Positions 55,271-64,000 of a stretch of 64,000 nt of DNA are shown here, one piece after another (position 1 is the first letter of the stretch; each line of letters starts with the position of its first letter). A program made the position numbers and the translations under genes. The notes below the pieces were generated by a model that was given only the letters and a program-made list of their open reading frames with translations, ran no database searches and had not been told where the DNA came from. Source of the DNA: Schistocerca nitens (taxonomy: Eukaryota; Arthropoda; Insecta; Orthoptera; Acrididae); contig NC_064616.1 in NCBI RefSeq assembly GCF_023898315.1, positions 535,017,102 to 535,081,101 on the forward strand. The letters run 5' to 3'.

Positions 55271-55744
55271 CATATCCACACATGAATATTTAAGCGCTGC
55301 AATGGTCTCATTTGTCATCTCATTGATCTTTACAGCAAGCTGTCCAGTGTACCTACCAAAGATGATCCTGCTCCATGTTGTTTTCTCCTAGATGGTGATT
55401 TGAACTTAGTTGTTATGTACTGATGACGTTTGCCTAGCTAATGGACTCATATCTGCCATTACAGGAGTGTATTTGATCACTGTTCAGTCAACCAATGAGA
55501 TTTCAGTGGACAACTGATGGCATATGGGCACACAGTGAGTGTGGTTTGTATCTGAGTGTTGCCCAGTTGAACCTATAAACAATATTCTCTAGCATGGATG
55601 AGTGAGTCATTCAAAGAACATTCAGAGTACTTTGTTAACCATAAGTCTTCTGTTTTGTGTATTTCCAGAAAAGTCAGGCACTATTCATTTCTGCAATTAA
55701 ATGTAAGTAAGTTGTGGTTAATAATTTCTGTATTGTTGAAGAAG
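55271..55744. other. No recognisable feature
   Basis: Spacer between the Gypsy scrap and the tail of a minus-strand LINE; may include more decayed element sequence. Confidence 0.4.
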
Positions 55745-58545
55745 CATCTACACCTACATCTACATCTATGTGATTTCTCTGCTATTCACAATAAAGTGCC
55801 TGGCAGAGGGTTCAATGAACCACCTTCAAGCTGTCTCTCAACCGTTCCACTCCCGAACAGCACGCGGGGAAATTGAGCACTTAAATGTTTCTGTGTGAGC
55901 CCTGATTTCTTTTACTTTGTCGTTATAATCATTTCTCCCTATGTAGGTGGGTGCCGACAGAATGTTTTTGCAACCAGAGGAGAAAATGGGTGATTTAAAT
56001 TTCATGAGAAGATTCCGTCACAATGAAAAATGCCTTTGTTTTAATGATTGCCACTGCAATTCACGTATGATGTCTGTGGCACTATCTCCCCTACTTTGCG
56101 ATAACACAGAACGAGCTGCCCTTCTTTGTACTTTTTCGATGTCATCCATCAGTCCCATCTGATGCGGGTCCCACAACGCACAGCAAAACTCCAGAATAGG
56201 GCAGACAAGTGTGGTGTACACAGTCTTCAGCAGACCTGTTGCACCTTCTAAATGTTCAGCGAATGAATCGCAGTCTTTGGTTTCCTCTACCCACAACATT
56301 ATCTATATGATCATTCCAATTTAGGGTGTTTGTAATTGTAATCCCTAGGTATTTAGTTGAATTTACAGCCTTCAGATTTGTATGGCCTATCACGTGATCA
56401 AAATTTAGTGGATTTATTTTAGTACTCATGTGAATAACTTCACACTTTTCTTTATTCAGGGCCAATTGCCACTTTCCGCACCATACAGATATCTTATCTA
56501 AATCATTTTGCAATTCATTTTGGTCATCTGATGACTTTACAAGATGGTAAATGACAGCATCATCTGCAAACAATCTATGACAGCTACTCAGATTGTCTCC
56601 TATGTCACTAATATAGATCAGGAACAATAGAGGCCCTACAAAACTTCCTTGAGGAATGCTGGATATTATTTCTGTTTTACTCGATGACTTTCTGTCTATT
56701 ACTACGAACTGTGGCCTTTCTGACAGGAAATCACGAATCCAGTCGCACAACTGAGGTGATACTCCATAGGCACACAGTTTCATTAGAAGACGCTAGTGAG
56801 GAACGGTGTTGAAAGCCTTCTGGAAATCTAAAAATATGGAATCAATTTGACATCCCCTGTCGATAGCACTCATTACTTCACGAGTATGAAGAGCAAGTTG
56901 TGTTTCACAAGAACGATATTTTCTGAATTCGTGCTGACTATGTGTCACAAAATTGTTTTCTTCGAGGTATTTAATAATGTTCGAATACAGTATATGATCC
57001 AAAACCCTACTGCAAATTGACGTTAGTGAGATGGGCCTGTAATTCAATGGATTATTCCTACTTCCCTTTTTGGGTATTGGTGTGACCTGAACAATTTTCC
57101 AGTCTTTAGGTATGGATCTTTCTGTGCATGAGCAGTTGTATATAATTCCTAAATATGGAGCTATTGTATCAGCATACTCTGAGAGGAACATGACTAGTTT
57201 ACAATCTGGACCGGAAGCTTTGCTTTTATTAAGTGATTTAAACTGCCTTGCGATACTGAGGATATCTATTTCTATGTTTCTTATCCTGGCAGTTGTTCTT
57301 GATTGGATTCCAGGAATATTTACTTTGTCTATTTTGGTGAAGGAGTTTCAGAAAATCGTGTTTAATAACTCTGCTGTAGTGGTACTGTCATCAATGACTT
57401 CACCATTGTTATCGATCAGTGGCTGTATTGATTGTGTCTTGTCTCTGGTGTGCTTTATATATGACCAGAATCTCTTTGGGTTTTCTGCCAGATTTTGAGA
57501 CAGAGTTTCATTGTGGAAATTATTAAAAGCATCTCGCAATGAAGTACGAGCTTTATTTCTAACTTCTGCAAAACTTTGCTAGTCTTGGGGAGTTTGCATT
57601 CTTTTAAATTTGGCATGCTTTCATCACTGCTCTTGCAACAGCCATCTGACCTGTTTTGTGTACCATGGGGGATCAGTACCATCACTTATTAATTTATGTG
57701 GTATATATCTCTCAATTGCTGCCGATACTATCTCTTTGAAATCATTCCACAACTCTTCTATGCTTCCATGATCAGATCGGAAGGAGTGCAGATTGTCTCT
57801 TAAAAAGGCATTAAGAGTAGTTTTATCAGCTTTTTTAAATAGATATACTTTGTGTTTCTTTTTGATGGTTGTAGGTTTTACAGTATTTGGTGGTTGCTAA
57901 TCCCTGTATTCATCATGATACTCACATCTGCCCAGGATTATTTGTTGCTAAGAGGTCAAGTATGCTTTCACAACCATTTATGCTTCAGTGGGCTCATGAA
58001 CTAATTGTTCAAAATAATTTTCGGAGAAAGCATTCAGTACAATTTCGGATGACATTTTATGCCTGCCACCGGCTTTAAATGTATAATTTTTCCAGCATAT
58101 TAAGGAGAGATTAAAGTTACCACCAACTATAATTGTATGAGTGGGGTACCTATTTGAAATGAAACTCAAATTTTCTTTGAACTGTTGAGCAACTATGTCT
58201 TCAGAGTCTGGGGGTCGGTAAAACGACGCAATTAATAGTTTAGTCTGATTGTTACGTATAACCTCTACCCATACTATTTCACAGGAACTATCTACTTCAA
58301 TTTCACTACAAGGAAAACTACTACTGACAGCAATAAATACTCCATCATCACCAATTGTATTTAACCTATCCTTTCTGAACACTGTTAGATCATTAGAATA
58401 AATTTCTGCTGAACTGGCTTTAGCTAGCTTTCTGTAGCTATAGCTATTTGAGCTTCAGTGCTTTATATTAGGGTTTGGAGCTCTGGTTATTTCCCAACAC
58501 AGCTATGACAATTTACAACTACAATACCTATTGTTTCTACAACTA
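55745..58545 (-). mobile_element. CR1/Jockey-type LINE, EN and RT complete, ORF1 missing
   Basis: From 58545 downwards: endonuclease (GIVVVNCHSC, TEAQIAIATES, FRKDRLNTIGDDGVFIAVSS, IIVGGNFNLSLICWKNYT); linker (FNNFHNETLSQNLAENPKRF, WSYIKHTRDK); RT ([103 protein letters not shown]); C-terminal (VIHMSTKINPLNFDHVIGHT, STKYLGITITNTLNWNDHI, FCCALWDPHQMG). The 3' UTR GGTTCAATGAACCACCTTC and a (GTAGAT)n-type tail at 55745-55775 close it. Few breaks (about five). Same family as 25843-26985. Confidence 0.85.
56256..56783 (-). pseudogene. LINE RT palm with intact FADD box
   Basis: A 175-codon frame: [20 protein letters not shown] (about residues 42-61) and HRLFADDAVIYHLVKS (about 70-85), keeping both catalytic Asp residues; then KWQLALNKEKCEVIHMSTKI and STKYLGITIT. 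It joins the upstream frame at 56793 with a small break after TVPH. Confidence 0.8.
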
Positions 58546-58599
58546 ACTTGCTGACAGATTTACAACAGTGGTGACACAGATTTTTCGGAACTGCCACCC

Positions 58600-60435
58600 A
58601 CCCCATTCCAGAATAGGACTTGTCCTGCCATTTTGCTTAGTGGTTCAACAGCAAGGGAGTTTCAGTTCCCTGAAATGTGGAAATGGTAGCTTTAACAACA
58701 GTACAATCTCATAAAGAAATTGATGGGTCCAGCACATCTACAATTGCTTCTTGCAGTCCTGGTTTTCCAGTCATTCGCTAAAGCTCAAGAGCATTAGAAA
58801 GCGTACCAGAAGTGTTAAGCACTGCATTTCCAGGGAAGCAAATTCAATTACCATGAGCAACAGCAAGCCTTTGTATTACCTATAAATAAAAGTTGGCCCC
58901 TCTTATCCGATCAATAAGTGCTGCCCTCACCACTTTACACACACTTTTAAGTGAACATTTTGCTATAAAATTACGTGTGGTAGCTGCTCTTTTCGAGGTC
59001 TTTTAACACTGTAAGACAACATCAGACAGTTATGCATCATTGATTGCATTCCCTCAAGGCCTACCCTGGGGTTTTTATGTGTTATTGTGGACTACCATGC
59101 ACAGAATCATTAACATCTGAAGTGGTGATTAGATTATCACCTGATAGCGAAGTGCAAGCTGAGATGTTATTGCAGTCAGATCCTTCTGTTGGTGAAGTAT
59201 TGCTAGTGCATTCAGGATTTCTCAAACAGCCAAGGCTACCATTTCCAAGGCCTGTGGACTATCAAAACTGTCATCTCTATTTGCAAGTGTGGTGCGACCT
59301 AGTCCATGTGACAGCCAAACTGCAAAAATGTTGTACATGCCAGGTGGTAGAGGAGTGGTTCCCATATGACCATACAGTAATCAAACCAAGTGCCACAACA
59401 GTTTTTGGACACTGACAACAAGTTGTTCTGGTTGTTTTTCCCTATATGCTGGATCTAGATGCCCAAATTATAATGCTGTCTGTCAACTGTGGTTTTTTCC
59501 AGGGGTGCATAGCAGATGTTTGCCACTGCCAGCTGTGCCATCAGCAGCAAATAAATCGCATCACAGAGTCTAGAGGAGCACCATGCTGCCTTATGCTGCC
59601 AATGACAGTTCATGGAATTCCCATTTTATTCCATTTTGATAGTGAGGCCTTGGTCTCAATTCTTAATCAGCCTACATATTTCTGATTAAGGTCTCCACCC
59701 TTAAAATCAGTAGCAGCTAAACTGTGGAAATAGCTTCATCATGAAGTTCTGACACCTGGCCAAGTAGTTCAGGAACTGATGTATAAGTACACACCCAGAA
59801 CCCTTCCTTTCTTTGTTGTAGTAGATCCCTGATGGGAAAATATTTTTGGCCTGGATGCGTACACAGCCTTTTGGTTTTCTATCCAACACTCAGTCCAAGC
59901 AATCCAGATTACTATTCCATGTGCAGAAGTAGATTATCTACATCTCTAATATGCTCCCTTATTTTCTCCACATTGGGGAATGGCTTCTTATTTTTCCAGT
60001 AGCAAAATTTTCTAAAGCCCGCCCAATACCTTTAGCTTTGTGGTATGATGCTAAGGTGGAGCTGGATCACTTAGAGGAATTAAAAAGTGCTGTTCCTGAT
60101 TCCTTATAGCAGATAGTTATTACCTTTAGTCACCGTTAAAAATTGGATGGTGCATTATACCTTGTTAGGAACTTGGAAAGTATGGTAAACACACAGTCAA
60201 TAGTGGATTCTTACTCCCTTCCACATCCCGATGACCTATTTTTAAAATTGGCAGGGAGTCAGTATTTCTCTAAGACAGATCTTTCAAAGACTTATTTTCA
60301 TCTTCCATTTGATGGTGCTTCTAAAACCATACTACACCGAAGAGCCAAGGAAACTGTTACATCTGCCTTAAATCATGTAGGACTCCCCGCAAATCTGCAT
60401 AAGCCTCGCAACACTACCTGGCATGCACTCAACTA
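58600..60435 (+). mobile_element. Gypsy-type LTR retrotransposon fossil, left part
   Basis: Contains a Cys/His-rich knuckle-like stretch, a protease-like region (59580-59900) and part of the reverse transcriptase, with signatures such as NTQSIVDSYSLPHPDDLF and QYFSKTDLSKTYFHLPFD near 60190-60320. It is a Gypsy-order element with parts in the expected order. The copy is old and heavily broken (well over five breaks), and most of the RT and RNase H region is missing. No LTR was recognised at its left edge. Confidence 0.65.
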
Positions 60436-60439
60436 ATGT

Positions 60440-61055
60440 TTGAAGCAGTGCTGGAGGGAATTGACACCATTAATCCTGCAGGGATGTCCATAAATCCATA
60501 AGGGTACAAGTCGGTGGAGGTCTCTCCTGAACAGCACATTGCAAGGCATCCCAGATATGCTCAATAACGTTCATGTCTGAAGAGTTTGGTGGCCAGGAGA
60601 AGTGTTTAAACTCAGAATCTGAAAGCCCATATCGATCACGTTTCATTGAATGGTTCTCACACTGACACTTGTTTATGGCCCATCATTGGTCCTACAGCAA
60701 TTTGTGGAAGTGTTGCACTTCTGTCATATTGAATGATTCTCTTCAGGCATAACTGATCCCGGTCTTGCAGGATCATTTTCCGGCCACAGTTATGTCAGAG
60801 ATTTGATGTTTCACCAGGTTCCTGATATTCACGGTACATTCATGAAATGGCCACATGGGAAAATCCCCACTTCATCACTACCTTGGAGATGCTGTCCCCC
60901 ATCAATTTTACACCGATTAAAACACCACATTCGAACTCACTCAGATCTTGGTAACCTGTCATTGTAGCAGCAGTAACCAATCTAACAACTGCACCAGATG
61001 GCCCATGCCGAGTCAGCCGTAGGACAGCATCCACATTGACTTTGCATGACCCTCC
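60440..61055 (-). mobile_element. Internally deleted Tc1 transposon inside the Gypsy fossil
   Basis: Minus strand, from 60970 downwards: YQDLSEFECGVLIGVKLMGD (N-terminal helix-turn-helix), VMKWGFSHVA, MILQDRDQLCLKRIIQY, MMGHKQVSV. It then jumps directly to FSWPPNSSDMNVIEHIWDAL and VQERPPPTCTLMDL, the C-terminal block with the catalytic E. The central catalytic region is deleted. It separates the RT part of the Gypsy element from its integrase, so it inserted later. Terminal repeats were not resolved. Confidence 0.7.
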
Positions 61056-61059
61056 ATGT

Positions 61060-61940
61060 GATTGGTAGTAGCTGAGACACTGTTCAACTATCCATGTTTC
61101 ACACGCACTCACTCCACCATCGCAGAAGTTACTGTGCTGGCTCTTACCCAGGTTTTCATGAACAAAGGGCTGCCACAGACGGTTGTCCCTGATTATGACA
61201 AACAGTTCACTGTGGCTTTGTTTCAGTCTTCCTACACCTGCAGTGGTATTACCCACCTTACTTCTGCTCCATTTCACCTGCAGTCAAATGGGGAGATGGA
61301 GCATATGGTGGACACATTTAAGACTCAGTTAAATAAGTGCTTGCTTGTCAGGATTGTCAGCAGACTTGGCATTGCCTCTGTTTCTTAGCACCTACAGCAC
61401 CAACCCACTGAGTGGCCTCGGCCGAGTGGCAATCCTCCACAGATGTCAGCCGTGGATGTACTTTATCTGTCCTGTCTGTGCCAAGACCTAAGAAGCAGTC
61501 ATGTCAAATGCATTCATGTCCTTCATGTTATGCTCCAGGAGACCCTGTCCAGGTGCACACTATCAGTCTGTGGCCTGGATGGGTACTGACGATGCTGTGT
61601 ACAATGTGTGGTCAGTGGATGTTCACAGTGGATGCCAGTGGAGTGCCCATCTCCCACTATCAGAACCAGCAGTGCCCTCAGTGGGGACATGAACCACCTT
61701 GCCCGCAGCTGCAGCAGCCACCAGGAAGGAGCTGTTATGCAGCTGTCACCCCATCCCAGGGCTCTGGTGCCATAGGTGTGCATCTCACTGATGTGCTTTT
61801 GAAAAATGGTGATGTCAAGATGCATGCTTACTATCATATGGACCACTTCTGGCTGTATGCCCTGCCGGCCCAGAGACAGTTGACCATCCAGCCTCAAGCC
61901 GGTGCCAAGGAACCAATGCAGAATACACCATAAACCTTCA
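61060..61940 (+). mobile_element. Gypsy-type LTR retrotransposon fossil, integrase part
   Basis: Continues the element of 58600-60435 after a Tc1 insertion. It carries part of an integrase core (GITHLTSAPFHLQSNGEM, HMVDTFKTQLNKC, 61240-61340) and, further on, a C-terminal integrase-like segment (YAPGDPVQVHTISL, PGWVL near 61530-61600). Old and broken. No envelope-like gene and no right LTR were recognised. Confidence 0.65.
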
Positions 61941-62628
61941 GCTGTTGCTGCCACCAGGTAACCAATGCAGCCCTCATGGTCTCCTCAGCCATGCTAACTT
62001 GTTGCCGTCAGCCCCACACAGTTGGTTCTCTGCCTTCTTTCAATGACACCTGCCATGTCAGCTTCCCAGAGGAGGACAGGAATGTGGTGACATGCTCACA
62101 TATGCTGCAACCATGATTGCAACATTTGTATTTGACAGCACACATGAGAAGGCAATAAGGGGATGTCTCCTCCCAGCAGCATGCTACCGCTCTCTTGTGC
62201 ATCAGCTGTGCCAGGTGAAGGTTCAGCTTACTGACTTGGAGGGTTGTACAATTATAGGAGAAATATTGCATGTGATCGGACTCAAACTGGACTTGCATTC
62301 TGCAGTTAACTGTCTCTTTTCCTTGTGTAATACCGGTGCTCAGCACACTACTATTGTACATGTTTGGGTGTTGCTGTTGTCAATGAAGAACTGAAGATAT
62401 TACTCCCACAAATGGTACCTCTACCACCCACAGTCCAAAGCCAGACACCAGCCTTCACAGTAGGTCATGCCATGTCACCTAATCTTCCCACACACTGGCC
62501 AGAATGGTTCTGATTCTATGAACTGGTTCAACTGAGGAGAGATCTTGTACTTCTGATGGAAATATCAATGGAACAGTCATGTAATTCTGCATACATCTAG
62601 AGAGATCGCTACGCATGGCACAGGAGGA
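61941..62628. other. No recognisable feature
   Basis: Possible remnant of the Gypsy 3' region; short open frames on both strands without recognised motifs. Confidence 0.35.
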
Positions 62629-62632
62629 TATA

Positions 62633-63845
62633 CACTGATCAGGCAGAACATCATGACCACCTACATAATAGCCAGTATTTCCACCTTTAGCCTGGATAAC
62701 AGCAGTAATGCATCATGGCATGAAAGCAGTAAGGCCTTGGTAGGTCGCTGGAGGGAGCAAGCACCAAAACTGCACACACAAGTCACCAATTTCCTGTAAA
62801 CTCTGGGGAGGGGTGCGACAAGCTCTGATGGCGTGTTCAGTCACATCCCAGACATGATCAATCAGGTTCACATCTGTTGAGTAGGGATGCCAGCATATCA
62901 GTTGGAACTCACCATTATGTTCCTCAAACCATGCCATCACACTCATGGCCTTGTGACATGGCACATTATTGAGTTGAAAAATGCCACTGCCATCAGGAAA
63001 CATGACTGTCATGAAGGGTCTATGTGGTCTGAAACCAGTGTATGATACTCCTAGGCCATCAAGGTGCCTTTCACTAGCCCCACTGGACCCATGGATGCCC
63101 ACTTCAATGATCCCCGAGCAGAATGGTGCCACTGACAGCTTGTCTCTGATCTGCAGCACAGGTGTCAAGGAGTTGTTCCCTTGCAAGAAGACAGATTCAC
63201 ATGCTCCCATTGGCATAATGCAGAGGGTATCAGGATTCACCAGACCATGCAACACTCTGAAACTGCATCATCAATGTCCAGTGCTGAAGGACACATGCCC
63301 GTTTCAATTGTAGTTGCCAATTTCATGGTGTAAACATTGGCACATGCATGGGTCTTTAGCCCATTATTAGGAGTGTTCAGTGCACTGTGTGTTCAGACAT
63401 ACTTTTATTCTATCCAGAATTTATGTCTGATATTAGTTCCACCACAGTTCAACACCTGTCCTGTTTTACCAGTTTACCCACACTACAATTTCCAACAACT
63501 GTAGTGAGGGGTGGTTGTCCAACCCCATGACATTTGGATGTGGTTTCACCTTGGTTTTTTCATGTGTTGAAGAAACTTATCACAGCATGTCTCAAACACC
63601 CGACAAATTGTACAGGTTCCAAAATGCGCATGCCAAGCCTCCAGGCCATCACAATCTGCCCTCAGTCAGGCTTAGATAGATCGTACACCTTCCCCATTCC
63701 ACATGCGAAGAGTACACTCACTGATACTACATGCACTATGCATGTGCCTAACTAGCAGTCATTCCTTGCCATGTGATGCTACTATCACTTGGATGGGCTT
63801 ATATTGATCGTAGGTCACTGGTCATAAAATTGTGGCTGATCAGTG
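62633..63845 (-). mobile_element. Decayed Tc1/mariner-superfamily transposon with 26-bp terminal repeats (1213 bp)
   Basis: TA flanks at 62631-62632 and 63846-63847. The 26-bp inverted repeats begin CACTGATCAG at each end and close with ATGACC; 21 of 26 positions agree. The minus-strand frame 62713-63255 holds GIIEVGIHGSSGASERHLDG, FPDGSGIFQLNNVPCHKA and STDVNLIDHVWD, the C-terminal half of a Tc1-type transposase. The second catalytic D reads N (QLNN) and the E reads D, so the enzyme is dead. The spacing between these positions is 36 residues. The N-terminal half (63260-63820) is unrecognisable. Confidence 0.8.
62713..63255 (-). pseudogene. Tc1-type transposase, C-terminal half
   Basis: A 180-codon open frame inside the transposon above. 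It preserves the order GPLVV-like strand (SSGASERHLDGLGVSY), second-Asp block (IFQLNNVPCHKAMSVMAWFE) and E block (STDVNLIDHVWDVTEHAIRA), followed by PPQSLQEIGDLC. Both remaining catalytic positions are substituted (D to N, E to D). The frame survives only by chance or low age; function is excluded. Confidence 0.75.
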
Positions 63846-64000
63846 TATCTTCCAGCACTAGGTCCCATGCCAAAACACCTGTGGAAGATTCAAGGGCTGA
63901 CATGTACCACCACAGTCTCACTTGTCATCCAGTTGATGTTTACAGAGAGCTCCAGTGAATCTGTTGATTACAGCCCTGTGCTACATGGCTTTCTCTTGGA

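Noticed and set aside
1-64000. tRNA genes, intact rRNA, CRISPR arrays, operons
   Set aside because: Looked for on both strands; nothing with a convincing cloverleaf, array or operon structure was seen.

Overview
The window looks like intronic or intergenic DNA from a large, repeat-packed insect genome, most likely an orthopteran of the grasshopper/locust kind. The reasons are an AT-rich background, no prokaryote-like gene packing, and a dense mix of decayed CR1/Jockey-type LINEs, an RTE-like LINE, Penelope-like elements (PLEs), Tc1/mariner and piggyBac transposons, a Gypsy fossil, a truncated SINE and a 5S-derived SINE. The species assignment is from recognition of repeat families only.

The only host-gene signals I can support lie on the minus strand: a 48-bp internal exon candidate (27618-27665) with a strong acceptor and a GTGAGTA donor, and a terminal exon candidate (16999-17036) with a tandem NAGNAG acceptor, a stop, a short 3' UTR and AATAAA at 16745-16750. 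They join in an open frame across a 10.6-kb intron filled with transposons. The gene is not identified.

Layout. 1-4556: an old minus-strand LINE split by a young, almost intact plus-strand RTE-like LINE (353-3398) with a 10-bp target duplication. 4556-7390: a GC-rich repeat, PLE pieces in opposite orientation, and an unknown repeat ('A') holding a LINE 3' end. 7393-11545: a minus-strand LINE interrupted at a TA by a young 1422-bp Tc1-like transposon. 12020-15110: the second copy of repeat A, then a LINE containing a 1.8-kb inverted pair of PLE ends. 15140-16000: a decayed DDE transposase. 17195-23407: a mariner element carrying a whole LINE and a Tc1 element inside it. 23700-27000: a PLE with GIY-YIG endonuclease and a 5'-truncated LINE. 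28467-28585: a SINE with a perfect 13-bp duplication. 28868-35060: two minus-strand LINEs. 36839-38260: the second 1422-bp Tc1-like copy, opposite in orientation to the first. 39160-44160: two LINE remnants around a 5S rRNA-derived SINE. 44400-47345: mariner, PLE and LINE scraps. 48832-50559: a decayed piggyBac flanked by TTAA. 50980-58545: three LINE pieces and a Gypsy protease scrap. 58600-61940: a broken Gypsy element with a Tc1 fragment inside it. 62633-63845: a decayed Tc1-type transposon with clear inverted repeats.

The value of the window is its stratigraphy. Several insertions can be ordered by nesting, and some empty sites can be read through the flanks. The two near-identical Tc1-like copies and the RTE-like LINE are the youngest layer. 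The mariner, most LINEs, piggyBac and Gypsy are old. I found no CRISPR, no intact tRNA or rRNA gene and no operon-like system.
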